The notes under the pieces are model-generated. The model saw nothing but the letters and a program-made list of their open reading frames with translations. It was not told the DNA's origin and did no database searches. From Mesorhizobium sp. M1C.F.Ca.ET.210.01.1.1 (lineage in GTDB: Bacteria; Pseudomonadota; Alphaproteobacteria; Rhizobiales; Rhizobiaceae), in NCBI RefSeq assembly GCF_004791585.1, contig NZ_SRUU01000001.1, positions 124,001-188,000 on the forward strand: a DNA stretch of 64,000 nt, in the 5' to 3' direction. This document shows positions 43,882-52,727 of the stretch, piece by piece. Positions within the stretch are counted from its first letter, which is position 1; each line of letters begins with the position of its first letter. The position numbers and the translations under genes were made by a program.

Positions 43882-44799
43882 TCAACTGTTGCGCGTCGCC
43901 ACGAAGGTCGCTGCCGCCTTCAGCATATCCGCCCGCTCGCCATAGGGCTCCAGCAGTGCGTGCGCCTGGTCGATGAGGCCGTGGAGCTGCTCGCGCGCCC
44001 AGTCGGCGCCGTGCAGCGCGGCGAGCGTCGCCTTGCCAGCGGCGGCGTCCTTCTTGGTCGCCTTGCCCATCTGCTCTGCGTCGGCCGTCAGATCGAGCAG
44101 ATCGTCGGCAAGCTGGAAGGCGAGGCCGATCGCCGAGCCGAATTCCGCCAGCCTTTCACGGTCGGCGGCGGGCGCGCCGGCGACGATGGCACCGGCCTCG
44201 CAGGCGAAGCGGATCAGCGCGCCGGTCTTCATCGCCTGCAGGCGGATGATGCCGGCTTCGTCCGGGCGCTTGCGCTCGGCCTCGAGGTCGAGCGTCTGAC
44301 CGCCGACCATGCCGCCCGCTCCGGCGGCGCGGGCGAGCGCCAGCACGAGCGCCGTGCGGCGTTCGGCTGGCAGCGCGGTCGCCTCGTCGGCAATGATGTC
44401 GAAGGCCAAAGTCAGCAGCGCGTCGCCGGCAAGGATCGCGGTCGCCTCGTCGAAGGCTCTGTGCACCGTCGGCTGGCCGCGGCGCAGATCGTCGTCGTCC
44501 ATCGACGGCAGATCGTCATGGATCAGCGAATAGCAATGCACGCATTCGAGCGCCGCGGCGACGCGCAGCGCCGCCTCGCCATCGGCGGAGAAAAGAGCAG
44601 CGCCTTCCATGACCAGGAAAGGGCGAAGCCGCTTGCCACCGTTGAGCACGCCATGGCGCATCGCCGCCATCAGGCGTTCGGGCCGGGCGATCTCGCCGGA
44701 CAGCGGGCGCACATCGAGGATCTGCCGCAGCAGGATCTCGATCGCGGCGGCGCGCGCGAAAAGCGCGGTTTCGAAGGCTGTTCGGTCGTCTTTCGTCAT
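43882..44799 (-). CDS. ispA: Polyprenyl synthetase, farnesyl diphosphate synthase type
   Basis: A 305-residue head-to-tail prenyl transferase making FPP or GGPP from DMAPP and IPP. The first aspartate-rich motif is HDDLPSMDDDDLRRG (Asp95-Asp104) and the second is QLADDLLD. Tyr90, five residues before the first motif, and the two-residue insertion fit bacterial FPP synthase; E. coli IspA has the almost identical YSLIHDDLPAMDDDD. ATG 44799 is preferred to an in-frame ATG 30 bases earlier. Confidence 0.92.
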   Translation of the reverse strand: MTKDDRTAFETALFARAAAIEILLRQILDVRPLSGEIARPERLMAAMRHGVLNGGKRLRPFLVMEGAALFSADGEAALRVAAALECVHCYSLIHDDLPSMDDDDLRRGQPTVHRAFDEATAILAGDALLTLAFDIIADEATALPAERRTALVLALARAAGAGGMVGGQTLDLEAERKRPDEAGIIRLQAMKTGALIRFACEAGAIVAGAPAADRERLAEFGSAIGLAFQLADDLLDLTADAEQMGKATKKDAAAGKATLAALHGADWAREQLHGLIDQAHALLEPYGERADMLKAAATFVATRNS

Positions 44800-44928
44800 G
44801 GCCGGGACCGGTAGCCGACACTCAGACATTGCGCAAGAAGCCTCGCGCCATTATGCCGGAGTGGCGTGTGGCACGGGTGGGGCGGCTTGACGGAACCGAT
44901 CGTCGATCATGAAAGCGAAGGGCTGGAC

Positions 44929-45636
44929 ATGGCGCGACCGCGGCGCCTGAACCGCGCCGGTCTGAAGCGCCTCGGCCGGCGCTGCCTGATCGCGGCGATC
45001 GTGCTTGCAGTTATCCCGGTCGTGCTCACCTTCCTCTATCTGCCGTCCTTCGTGCATCCGGTCTCGACGCTGATGCTGAAGGACCTCGCGACCTTCTCCG
45101 GCTACGACCGCCGCTGGGTGTCGATAGACGACGTGGCGCCGGTGCTGGCGAATTCGGTGATCATGTCGGAGGACGGGCAGTTCTGCTTCCATCGCGGCGT
45201 CGATCTTGGCGAATTGCGCGGCGTGGTCGACGATGCGCTCGCCGGCGAGGCGACACGCGGTGCCTCGACCATCACCATGCAGACGGTGAAGAACCTCTTC
45301 TTATGGTCGCGGCCGCTGGGCAGCGTGCGCAAAGCGGTCGAGCTGCCTCTGGCCGTCTATTTCGACGCGGTGATGTCGAAGCGGCGGATCATGGAGATCT
45401 ATCTCAACATCGCGGAGTGGGGACCTGGCATCTACGGCATCGAGGCCGCCGCGCGCCACCATTTCGGCGTCTCGGCCAAGCAATTGTCGCGCCGGCAGGC
45501 GGCGCTGCTCGCCGTCAGCCTGCCCAACCCGATCGCGCGAAATCCGGCCAAGCCCGGCCCGGGATTGAGGCGGCTTGCCAATCTGATCGAGCGGCGCGCC
45601 GGCAGATCCGGAGCGTATGTGGGCTGCCTGGATTAG
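44929..45636 (+). CDS. mtgA: Monofunctional biosynthetic peptidoglycan transglycosylase
   Basis: A 235-residue membrane-anchored GT51 enzyme that polymerises lipid II. One transmembrane helix lies at about 20-40. The catalytic glutamate is in [14 protein letters not shown], followed by [16 protein letters not shown] and [32 protein letters not shown] fragments typical of MtgA. AAGGG precedes ATG 44929. It is divergent from ispA and followed by rpmF. Confidence 0.94.
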   Translation: MARPRRLNRAGLKRLGRRCLIAAIVLAVIPVVLTFLYLPSFVHPVSTLMLKDLATFSGYDRRWVSIDDVAPVLANSVIMSEDGQFCFHRGVDLGELRGVVDDALAGEATRGASTITMQTVKNLFLWSRPLGSVRKAVELPLAVYFDAVMSKRRIMEIYLNIAEWGPGIYGIEAAARHHFGVSAKQLSRRQAALLAVSLPNPIARNPAKPGPGLRRLANLIERRAGRSGAYVGCLD

Positions 45637-45790
45637 GGTGAAGCGGCGCCGGCTCAAAAAAATTCACGAGCGGCGCTGGCCAAAACGGCGCAAGGCGTGT
45701 ATAGGCACCCGACTTTCTCAGATTATGGCCTCAGTGCGGCCCTTTCGCGAGGGTTGCCGGGGCATTTTGACCATGTAGTGGAGCATATCC

Positions 45791-45973
45791 ATGGCCGTTC
45801 CAAAAAGAAAAACCTCTCCGTCGAAGCGCGGCATGCGCCGTTCGGCCGACGCCCTCAAGGCCCCGACCTATGTCGAGGACAAGAATTCCGGCGAAATGCG
45901 CCGCCCGCACCACATCGACCTGAAGACCGGCATGTATCGCGGCCGCCAGGTTCTGGAGCCGAAGGAAAGCTGA
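45791..45973 (+). CDS. rpmF: 50S ribosomal protein L32
   Basis: A 60-residue L32 with [18 protein letters not shown] and [16 protein letters not shown]. It lacks the cysteines of zinc-binding L32, as usual in alphaproteobacteria. A strong terminator follows. Confidence 0.97.
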   Translation: MAVPKRKTSPSKRGMRRSADALKAPTYVEDKNSGEMRRPHHIDLKTGMYRGRQVLEPKES

Positions 45974-46004
45974 GCAGCCTCCACGGTTCCGTGAGGTGAC
46001 GAAG

Positions 46005-46028
46005 GACCGGCCCCTGGCCGGTCTTTTT
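46005..46028 (+). terminator. rpmF terminator
   Basis: A perfect 8-bp stem GACCGGCC / GGCCGGTC with a 3-nt loop is followed by TTTTT. Confidence 0.93.
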
Positions 46029-46050
46029 GCGTTTGGCGTCCGAATGATGG

Positions 46051-46158
46051 CGCTAAAGCGCATCGCGATCTGTCAGATTCGCTCCATGCGCTTTAGGTTT
46101 TTGATCTTACGCATGTCTTTGTCCCGAAACCGGTTCCCACTTTCGGGAGGCATGCTTC
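46051..46158. repeat. Repeat C, full-length copy
   Basis: A 108-bp copy of a common rhizobial intergenic repeat. It has two hairpins: AAAGCGCATCGCG... with ...CATGCGCTTTAGG, and a second one running from TTACGCATGTC to GGAGGCATGC with CCGAAACCGG in the stem. Partial copies lie at 22002, 54242 and 62431. Confidence 0.8.
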
Positions 46159-46316
46159 TGTTGGCCATGCCCGGCCGGTTCTGCCGAGAGCGTGAGCAAC
46201 CGGCTGACATCGTTATTTCATTAGGTCTTAGAGCGTGTTCGCTGCCGCTGCCGAAAAGCCTTGACGGCGTGCCTGCCGCGGATTTTACAAAAGGGTGCCT
46301 CATTGGAGTCACCCAG

Positions 46317-46718
46317 ATGTTCGGTGCCATCCCGCTGCTGATCGTGCCCTTCGTCCTCTACAATCTCGGACTGCTCGGGCTGTTCGGCGGCGGCGACGAT
46401 CCGTGGGCGATCGAAATGTTCTCGTTCCGCATGATGTCGGGCGGCGTCTTCTCGATGACGCTCGGCGACCTTATGGTGCTGATCGGCTTGGTCTTCTTGT
46501 TCATCGAAATCTCAAAATCGGTGCGCACCACCAATGCATCGATCCTGGACCACCTGTTATCGACACTGGTCTTCATCGCCTTCCTGGTCGAGTTCCTGCT
46601 GGTGAAGGGCGCGGCGCACTCGGTGTTCTTCACGCTGATGGTCATCGCGCTGTTCGATGTGCTCGCCGGCTTCTCGGTTTCGATGCGGTCGGCCAGCCGG
46701 GACATCAATCTGAACTAG
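46317..46718 (+). CDS. Conserved integral membrane protein
   Basis: A 133-residue protein with four hydrophobic segments (about 3-22, 43-64, 80-98, 102-122). GGAG precedes the ATG. It resembles uncharacterised rhizobial membrane proteins. No motif points to a function. Confidence 0.78.
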   Translation: MFGAIPLLIVPFVLYNLGLLGLFGGGDDPWAIEMFSFRMMSGGVFSMTLGDLMVLIGLVFLFIEISKSVRTTNASILDHLLSTLVFIAFLVEFLLVKGAAHSVFFTLMVIALFDVLAGFSVSMRSASRDINLN

Positions 46719-46736
46719 GCCTGCGCGACGGCTGCT

Positions 46737-47255
46737 TCACGCCGTGGCTGCCTCGGCTTTTCGCGCGACCACGGCCTCATAGGCGGCCTGCAACTGCTGC
46801 CGCACGCCCGGCGTGCCTGGCGGCGCCTTGATCGGCGCGCCGAGATGCTCGTGACGCAGCTCGTCCATGAACTGCTCCCACAGCGGCGGACCACCCTTTT
46901 CGAGAAGCTCGGCGCGGATCGATAGCTCCTCGCTGACCGGAAGCCAGACCCGCCCCCAGGCGCCGAGATGCGCCATGATCGGCACCAGGGTGATCGCCAT
47001 CTCGGTCAGGCTGTAGATCGCCTTTTGCTTGTGGCTCGGATCGTCGGCCTTGGTCAGCAAGCCGAGCTCCATCAGCCGCTTCAGCCGGTCGGCCAGGATG
47101 TTGGAGGCGATGCCCTCGATCGAGCCGTTGAGCAGCTCGCGGAAATGGCGCCGGCCGCCGAAGATCATGTCGCGCAGGATGATCAGGCTCCAGCGGTCGC
47201 CGAATACCTCGAGCGATAGATTGATCGGGCAGCCGGACCGGTGTTCCGTGTACAT
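46737..47255 (-). CDS. HxlR family transcriptional regulator
   Basis: A 172-residue HxlR winged helix protein. The N-terminal CPINLSLEVFGDRWSLIILRD and HFRELLNGSIEGIASNILADRL are family signatures. GGAG upstream of ATG 47255 defines the start. It is divergent from an alpha/beta hydrolase gene 97 bp away and probably controls it. Cys9 could sense electrophiles or oxidants, as in other HxlR proteins. Confidence 0.9.
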   Translation of the reverse strand: MYTEHRSGCPINLSLEVFGDRWSLIILRDMIFGGRRHFRELLNGSIEGIASNILADRLKRLMELGLLTKADDPSHKQKAIYSLTEMAITLVPIMAHLGAWGRVWLPVSEELSIRAELLEKGGPPLWEQFMDELRHEHLGAPIKAPPGTPGVRQQLQAAYEAVVARKAEAATA

Positions 47256-47275
47256 GACGATCTCCAAAAAAACCG

Positions 47276-47310
47276 GTTGCATTATGATATCGGTTTGATT
47301 ATCGTGCAAC
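47276..47310. promoter_or_regulatory. Inverted repeat in HxlR-hydrolase promoter
   Basis: GTTGCA (47276) and TGCAAC (ending 47310) are inverted across a 23-bp AT-rich spacer containing ATGATA and TTATC. It is a candidate HxlR operator. Confidence 0.45.
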
Positions 47311-47352
47311 TGATTGCGAAATGCAATCGGATTGATCGAGGAGAAGATAAGG

Positions 47353-48180
47353 TTGGCCGCTTTGCCTCGCCCTGAAATCGTCTCGGAGACCTTCGGAAAT
47401 CCGGCCGATCCGGCGATCCTCCTGATCATGGGCGCCATGGCATCGATGCTCTGGTGGCCGGAAGCCTTCTGCCGGCGGCTCGCCGGGCGCGGCGGCCGCT
47501 TCGTCATCCGCTACGACAATCGCGATACGGGCCTGTCGACCAAATATACGCCGGGCGAGCCGCCTTATACGTTCGAGGACATGGTTGAGGATGCCGTCCG
47601 CGTGCTCGACGACCACGGCGTCGCCAAGGCGCATGTCGTCGGCATGTCGATGGGCGGCATGATCGCGCAGATCGTGGCGCTGAAACATCCCGAACGGGTC
47701 AACGCGCTGACCGTGATCTCTAGCTCGCCGCTCGGCGTCGACACGTCCGGTTTGCCGGGGACGAGCGAGACTTACAGGGAGCATTCGGCGCAAGGCGCCG
47801 CTGTCGACTGGTCGAACCGGGAGCAGGTGCTCGGCTTCATGGTCAAGGACGCGCGGGCGCTCGGCAGCACCCGGCACCCCTTCGACGAGGCGCGGACACG
47901 CGCGATGATAGAGATGGATTACGACCGGTCGGGCGGCCTCGCCAGCGCGACCAATCATTTCCTGCTCAAGGGCGAAGGTCCGAAGCGGACCGTGCGGGAT
48001 GTGACCGTGCCGCTGCTCGTCATCCATGGCACCACCGATCCGATCTTCCCGATCGAGCATGGCGAGGCGCTTGCCGGCGCGGTTCCCGGTGCCAGGCTGG
48101 TGCGGGTCGAAGGCGGCGGCCACGAACTGCACCGCGACGACTGGCGGCAAATTATCGAAGCCGTCGCTACGCACCCCTAG
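47353..48180 (+). CDS. Alpha/beta hydrolase
   Basis: A 275-residue alpha/beta hydrolase. The nucleophile elbow is VGMSMGG, the acid is in HGTTDPIFP and the histidine is in GGGHELHRDDW. It resembles rhizobial and actinobacterial esterases near the haloperoxidase/proline iminopeptidase group. A TTG at 47353 with GAGGAG upstream is the most likely start; a TTG at 47314 is also open. It is divergent from the HxlR gene. Confidence 0.82.
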   Translation: MAALPRPEIVSETFGNPADPAILLIMGAMASMLWWPEAFCRRLAGRGGRFVIRYDNRDTGLSTKYTPGEPPYTFEDMVEDAVRVLDDHGVAKAHVVGMSMGGMIAQIVALKHPERVNALTVISSSPLGVDTSGLPGTSETYREHSAQGAAVDWSNREQVLGFMVKDARALGSTRHPFDEARTRAMIEMDYDRSGGLASATNHFLLKGEGPKRTVRDVTVPLLVIHGTTDPIFPIEHGEALAGAVPGARLVRVEGGGHELHRDDWRQIIEAVATHP

Positions 48181-48257
48181 AGAACGGCGGCCTTGACACC
48201 AACGGCTGGCGAAAATCACCTGGATGCCGTGACGGCACAGACGACAGAGAGCGAAGA

Positions 48258-48914
48258 ATGTCCCTGACCCTGCATTTCCATCCCTTGGCTTCCTTTTGCT
48301 GGAAGCCGCTGATCGTGCTCTACGAGAACGACACGCCTTTCGCTCCGGTGATCGTCGATCTTGGCGACGAGCAGTCGCGTGCGGCTTTCCTGGAGGTTTC
48401 GCCGACTGGCAAGATGCCGGCCCTTCGCGACGACGCGCGGAACCGCACAGTGCTGGAATCGACCATCGTCATCGAGTATCTCGCCGCCTATTACCCCGGG
48501 CCGATCGAGCTCATCCCCGCCGACACCGATCTTGCCATCCAAGTCCGCCAGGCCGACCGCTTCTACGACTTCTACGTGCAGGAGCCGATGCAGAAAATCG
48601 TCGGCGACAGGCTGCGGCCGCGGGACCAGACCGATCCGTTCGGGGTCGAGCAGGCGCGGGCGCAGCTTCGCAATTCATACGCCATTATCGAACGCGAGAT
48701 GGAGGAAAGGACCTGGGCAGCCGGCGAGACTTTCACAATGGCCGATTGTTCGGGCGCTCCGGCGCTGTTCTACGCCAACAAGGTCGAGCCGTTCGGCGAG
48801 AAATTCCCCGCCGTGAAACGCTACCACGATCGCCTGCTGGAGCGACCGTCTTTCGCCCGCGTGCTCGAGGAAGCGCAGCCCTATTTCAAGCTCTTCCCCT
48901 ACAACGACGGCTAG
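48258..48914 (+). CDS. Glutathione S-transferase
   Basis: A 218-residue GST with a thioredoxin-fold N-terminal domain (LHFHPLASFCWKPLIVLYE, then SPTGKMPALRDD and ESTIVIEYL) and an all-helical C-terminal domain. FCWKP is in the usual place for the catalytic Ser/Cys/Tyr, so class is probably beta- or zeta-like. It conjugates glutathione or moves it between substrates. It follows the hydrolase gene and may share its transcript (78 bp gap). Confidence 0.85.
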   Translation: MSLTLHFHPLASFCWKPLIVLYENDTPFAPVIVDLGDEQSRAAFLEVSPTGKMPALRDDARNRTVLESTIVIEYLAAYYPGPIELIPADTDLAIQVRQADRFYDFYVQEPMQKIVGDRLRPRDQTDPFGVEQARAQLRNSYAIIEREMEERTWAAGETFTMADCSGAPALFYANKVEPFGEKFPAVKRYHDRLLERPSFARVLEEAQPYFKLFPYNDG

Positions 48915-48969
48915 CCGGCGATGCTGCACGTCCCGCTCGGCCGATTTGCACCAGGCGCCAGGCGAGAGG

Positions 48970-49257
48970 TCAGCTTCCCGGCGCGCCGATCTCCTCGACG
49001 TTCCAGAACTGGTCGAGCCAGATGTTGAGCCTGAGGAACCCGGCGGTGCTGACGGTATAGACACGTCTGGTGCCCTCCGCCTTGGCGTTGACCAGGCCCG
49101 CGTCGAGCAGGACTTTCAGATGCTGGGAAACAGCCGGGCGCGACACGGGCAACCCGGATGCCAATTCATTCACCGTCCTGGGACCGCGCCGGAGCTCTTC
49201 CAGGATATAGCGCCGGTTGGGATCGGCAATCGCCACGAAGGCGTCGGAAAACATCAT
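48970..49257 (-). CDS. ArsR family transcriptional regulator
   Basis: A 95-residue ArsR-type winged helix. The recognition helix region is SRPAVSQHLKVLLDAGLV, followed by a wing GTRRVYTVS. It has no CVC metal site, so it is probably a non-metal-sensing member. It follows the MFS gene on the same strand (31 bp), so the two are probably cotranscribed. Confidence 0.87.
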   Translation of the reverse strand: MMFSDAFVAIADPNRRYILEELRRGPRTVNELASGLPVSRPAVSQHLKVLLDAGLVNAKAEGTRRVYTVSTAGFLRLNIWLDQFWNVEEIGAPGS

Positions 49258-49288
49258 GCCTTATTTGTGGGGCAAAGTTCTCCAAATC

Positions 49289-50536
49289 TCAACTATCGGT
49301 TTCAACCTTTCTGCGCGGATCGAGACGCAACGCTTCCGGCGTGACCGCACGGTCGGCCGGCTGCGTCTTGAAGGCATCGCGGTTTTCGATCGGCACCGGC
49401 GCGCGGGCGCGGATGCGCAGCAGCGTGTAGCCGGCGAGGCTGAGATGGGCGAGCGCGGTTGCGAGGAAAAGGCCTTCCGGCCGCAGCCAGCCCATCAAGG
49501 CAGCGCCGAGCAGCGGCCCGATCATGGTTCCGAAGCCGTATAGCAGAAGCAGCCCACCAGAAACCTTGACGAAATCCTCCGCCCGCGCGTGGTCGTTGGC
49601 ATGCGCGACGGCGATCGAGTAGAGCGTGTAGGCGAAGGCGCCGTAGGCGGCGGCCAGCACGATGACGAAGACGCCCGAATGCGGCTCGATCATGAAGATC
49701 AGCACCGCAAACAGCGCCGCGCCGAAGGCAGCGCCGGCAAGCACGAAGCGGCGGTCGGTCGTGTCGGAAAGCCGCCCCGCGGGAAGCTGCATGGCAGCAC
49801 CCGCGACGACCACAAGGCTCATCATCAGCGCGATCTCGGCGGTGGAGATGCCGATGCGGGCGCCATAGACAGCGCCGAGCGTACCCCAGGCGCCGTTGGC
49901 GATGCCGATCAGAACACAGGCCACCGCCGACACCGGCGAATTGGCATAGAGGCCTTTGACGTCGAGCTTGACGTCCTGCAGCGGCTTCGGATGCGACTGC
50001 GTCGAAACGGCGGTCGGAATGAGCGACAGGCAGAACAGGATGCCGGTGATCATGAACAGCGAGGCCGATTTCACGTCGCCGCCGGCGACGATCATCTGGC
50101 CGCCCATGATCGAGGCGTAGGTGACCATCATATAGAGGCCGAACACGGTGCCGCGGTTCTCGTTGGTGGCCTTCTCGTTCAGCCAGCTTTCGATCACCAT
50201 GAAGGCGCCGGCCATGGTGAAGCCGGTGAAGGCGCGCAGCAGGATCCAGAAATACTCATCGATGATGAGGCCGGTGAGCAGCGCAATGATCGCGCCCGAG
50301 GCGGCGAAGGCGCCGAAGGCCCTGACGTGGCCGGCGCGGCGAACGAGGCGCGGCGCAAAGAAGCAGCCGGTGACGAAACCGCCGGCCCAGGCCGTGCCCA
50401 TCAGGCCGAGCGAAGCGGTCGAGAACCCTTCCACCTGGCCGCGCAGCGGCAGCAGCAGGCCGTGCAGGCCGGAGGCCGCCAGCAGGAACGCGGTGCCGCG
50501 CAGCAGCGAGAGGATCGGTCGGTAGGTTGCGAACAT
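49289..50536 (-). CDS. MFS transporter (YcaD/UMF2-like)
   Basis: A 415-residue major facilitator with 12 hydrophobic segments. FFAPRLVRRAGHVRAFG and RLSDTTDRR are the MFS signature loops. The branch resembles YcaD-like proteins of unknown substrate. It precedes the ArsR gene on the same strand. Confidence 0.85.
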   Translation of the reverse strand: MFATYRPILSLLRGTAFLLAASGLHGLLLPLRGQVEGFSTASLGLMGTAWAGGFVTGCFFAPRLVRRAGHVRAFGAFAASGAIIALLTGLIIDEYFWILLRAFTGFTMAGAFMVIESWLNEKATNENRGTVFGLYMMVTYASIMGGQMIVAGGDVKSASLFMITGILFCLSLIPTAVSTQSHPKPLQDVKLDVKGLYANSPVSAVACVLIGIANGAWGTLGAVYGARIGISTAEIALMMSLVVVAGAAMQLPAGRLSDTTDRRFVLAGAAFGAALFAVLIFMIEPHSGVFVIVLAAAYGAFAYTLYSIAVAHANDHARAEDFVKVSGGLLLLYGFGTMIGPLLGAALMGWLRPEGLFLATALAHLSLAGYTLLRIRARAPVPIENRDAFKTQPADRAVTPEALRLDPRRKVETDS

Positions 50537-50635
50537 GGGCTGATCCGGCTGGAGATTCGAGGCGCTGGTCTTTTTCAGAGAAGGCCTGGCAGGCGCTTTC
50601 AGGCTTTTCCGGGGCGGGCGGGCATGCCGCCGTGA

Positions 50636-50830
50636 TTATCCGCGGCGAAACAGCGCCTCGGCGGCGGATTTTGTGGCGCCCTTGGCGGCGCGCGCTTCTT
50701 CCAGCCGGGCGATCTCCTCGCGCAGCAGGGCAATGCGCTCGGACAATTCGTCGACGGACAGCAACGACAGATCCTGGCCGATCTCATGCGGGCGCGGCTT
50801 CTTTTTGGGTTCGTCGTCGAAGATCGCCAT
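50636..50830 (-). CDS. DUF1192 family protein
   Basis: A 64-residue protein beginning MAIFDDEPKKKPRPHEIGQ, with a leucine-rich helix LSVDELSERIALLREEIARLE predicted as coiled coil. DUF1192 proteins are short, rhizobial and uncharacterised. It is divergent from the quinone oxidoreductase gene. Confidence 0.85.
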   Translation of the reverse strand: MAIFDDEPKKKPRPHEIGQDLSLLSVDELSERIALLREEIARLEEARAAKGATKSAAEALFRRG

Positions 50831-50938
50831 CGTCGCTCCTCCCTCACTTGGCCATTTGCCTGATTTGGTAATGAGCATACATAGGGCAGGGGCGCTGATG
50901 CAAATAGCCGGCCAACGGCATGAGGAGATGGGACAACC

Positions 50939-51949
50939 ATGGCGAGCGGACAGAAGATCCCGGCAAGGATGACGGCCATTGCGATCTCGCAGCCCGGCGG
51001 CCCCAGGGTGCTCAAGCCGGAGACGCGCGACGTGCCTTCGCCTGGCCCAGGCGAGATCCTCATCCGCGTGCATGCCGCCGGCGTCAACCGGCCGGACGTG
51101 CAGCAGCGCAAGGGCGCCTATCCGCCGCCGCCTGGCGCCTCGGACCTGCCCGGCCTCGAGGTGGCCGGCGAAGTGACGGCGCTTGGCGACGAGATATCGC
51201 GCTGGCGCATCGGCGACCGGGTCTGCGCGCTGACGCCGGGCGGCGGCTATGCCGAGTATGTCAAGGTCCATGCCGGCAGCGTGCTGCCGATCCCGGCAGG
51301 TTTCACCTACTCAGAAGCCGCCGCCGTGCCGGAGAACTACTTCACCGTCTGGCACAATGTGTTCGAGCGCGGCGGGCTGAAAAAGGGTGAGACGCTGCTC
51401 GTCCACGGCGGCTCATCCGGCATCGGCACCACGGCCATACAACTGGCGTCGGCGTTCGGCGCCTATGTCGTCACCACGGCCGGCAGCAAGGAGAAATGCG
51501 ATGCCTGCCTGAAGCTCGGCGCCGACCGGGCGATCAATTACCGCGAGCAGGACTTCGTCGCCGAGGTCAAGGACGCAACCGACGGCCGGGGCGCCGACGT
51601 CATCCTCGACATGGTCGGCGGCGACTATGTGGCGCGCAACTACGAAGCGGCGGCGATCGAGGGGCGCATCGTCCAGATCGCGGTGCAGGGCGGCGCTGTC
51701 GCAAGCGCCGACTTCGCAAAGCTCATGGTCAAGCGCCTTGTCCATACCGGGTCGACGCTGAGGCCCCGCACCGTCGAATTCAAGGCAGCCATCGCGGCGG
51801 CCCTCGAAGCCCAGGTCTGGCCGCTGCTCGGCACCCGCAAGGTCGCTCCGGTCATGGACATGATCTTCCCGCTGACGGAAGCCTGGCGGGCGCATGAGCG
51901 GATGGAGGAGGGCGAGCATATCGGCAAGATCGTGCTCGACGTCGGCTAG
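50939..51949 (+). CDS. NAD(P)H-quinone oxidoreductase (PIG3/zeta-crystallin family)
   Basis: A 336-residue zinc-free medium-chain dehydrogenase/reductase. Motifs: AGVNRPDVQQRKGAYPPPPG, the NADP Rossmann HGGSSGIGT and AINYREQDF. This pattern is PIG3 family (quinone or aldehyde reduction). AGGAG lies before ATG 50939; a later ATG at 50969 is possible. It appears monocistronic, and repeat A follows 12 bp after its stop. Confidence 0.9.
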   Translation: MASGQKIPARMTAIAISQPGGPRVLKPETRDVPSPGPGEILIRVHAAGVNRPDVQQRKGAYPPPPGASDLPGLEVAGEVTALGDEISRWRIGDRVCALTPGGGYAEYVKVHAGSVLPIPAGFTYSEAAAVPENYFTVWHNVFERGGLKKGETLLVHGGSSGIGTTAIQLASAFGAYVVTTAGSKEKCDACLKLGADRAINYREQDFVAEVKDATDGRGADVILDMVGGDYVARNYEAAAIEGRIVQIAVQGGAVASADFAKLMVKRLVHTGSTLRPRTVEFKAAIAAALEAQVWPLLGTRKVAPVMDMIFPLTEAWRAHERMEEGEHIGKIVLDVG

Positions 51950-51960
51950 GATGGACCGAT

Positions 51961-52163
51961 ATTCAGGGTGAGCCCGCCTGCGAAATGACGGCTTCCGGCC
52001 TTCGCCGGCCGAAGCATTCATGAGAGTGACGTGACCAATCAAGGCTACGGCCGGCGTAGGCTGGTGCTCACGTACCTTAAGCACGCTCCGGTCCGGTTCT
52101 CGGAGCCCACCTTGTTTGGTCGCTTCGCGCCCGTCTTCGAGCCCGGCTCGGCCTGACCTGAAT
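51961..52163. repeat. Dispersed repeat A, copy 2 (long form)
   Basis: A 203-bp element bounded by ATTCAGG...CCTGAAT ends. It shares GCTCACGTACCTTAAG and TCCGGTTCTCGG with copy 1 but has about 90 bp more in the middle, including an inverted GGCCGGCG-like segment. Inner parts look like mosaic insertions. Confidence 0.8.
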
Positions 52164-52219
52164 CTCGATACATCTCGGCCGAGCGCGCGTCGCCAGTGAC
52201 AGGCTGAACAAAGGCTTAA

Positions 52220-52231
52220 TGCTGCATTGCA
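52220..52231. promoter_or_regulatory. TGC-rich box upstream of DUF1127 gene
   Basis: TGCTGCATTGCA followed by further TGC steps (CGCATTGCGGCCATGCAAAA). It matches the box before the patatin gene and may be a PhaR-like site. Confidence 0.35.
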
Positions 52232-52333
52232 CAAAACGCATTGCGGCCATGCAAAAGCGTCCGTTCAATTTGTGGGCAGGCGTGCCTATTTACGCGGCAT
52301 CGAACAATTTGACCAAACGACTGGAGAACCAAC

Positions 52334-52474
52334 ATGAACCCGATCCGTGCTTTCCGTAAATGGCGCATGTACAACGAGACCGTGCGCGAGCTGAACAAGC
52401 TCAATGCCCGCCAGCTGAACGATCTCGGCATCAACCGCGCCGACATCGAGCGCATCGCTCGCCAGGCGGTGTAA
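52334..52474 (+). CDS. DUF1127 small protein
   Basis: A 46-residue basic protein: MNPIRAFRKWRMYN, then RELNKLNARQLNDLGINRADIERIARQAV, the DUF1127 pattern. Such proteins are abundant in alphaproteobacteria and influence RNA and phosphate or carbon metabolism; the role here is unknown. GGAGAA lies upstream. Confidence 0.9.
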   Translation: MNPIRAFRKWRMYNETVRELNKLNARQLNDLGINRADIERIARQAV

Positions 52475-52556
52475 TCAGACGCAGCCCGACCGCAAGGCCG
52501 GGCTGGGACATGCAAGCCAGAGCCGTCGAGACGCTTGCTTCGTTTCCGGTTCCAAG

Positions 52557-52590
52557 CCCGCTGGACCTCGTCCAGCGGGTTTTGTCTTTT
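52557..52590 (+). terminator. Terminator after DUF1127 gene
   Basis: A perfect 10-bp stem CCCGCTGGAC / GTCCAGCGGG with a CTC loop, followed by TTTTGTCTTTT. Confidence 0.93.
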
Positions 52591-52727
52591 CAGGGCTATG
52601 AATCGCCCCTTCCCAAAAACATTGCGAAATCGTGACGGAGCGTTTATACAGGCCGCGAATTTCCCATTTTGGTGGCTCTAAAACCACCGCCCGCGCGGGA
52701 ACGCGGGCGAACGAGAGGATTTTTGAT

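Larger units (their letters stand above)
51950..52333. other. 384-bp intergenic region with repeat A and DUF1127 promoter
   Basis: Mostly repeat A (51961-52163), then about 170 bp that must hold the promoter of the DUF1127 gene, with a TGC-rich box at 52220. No other gene is seen. Confidence 0.6.
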
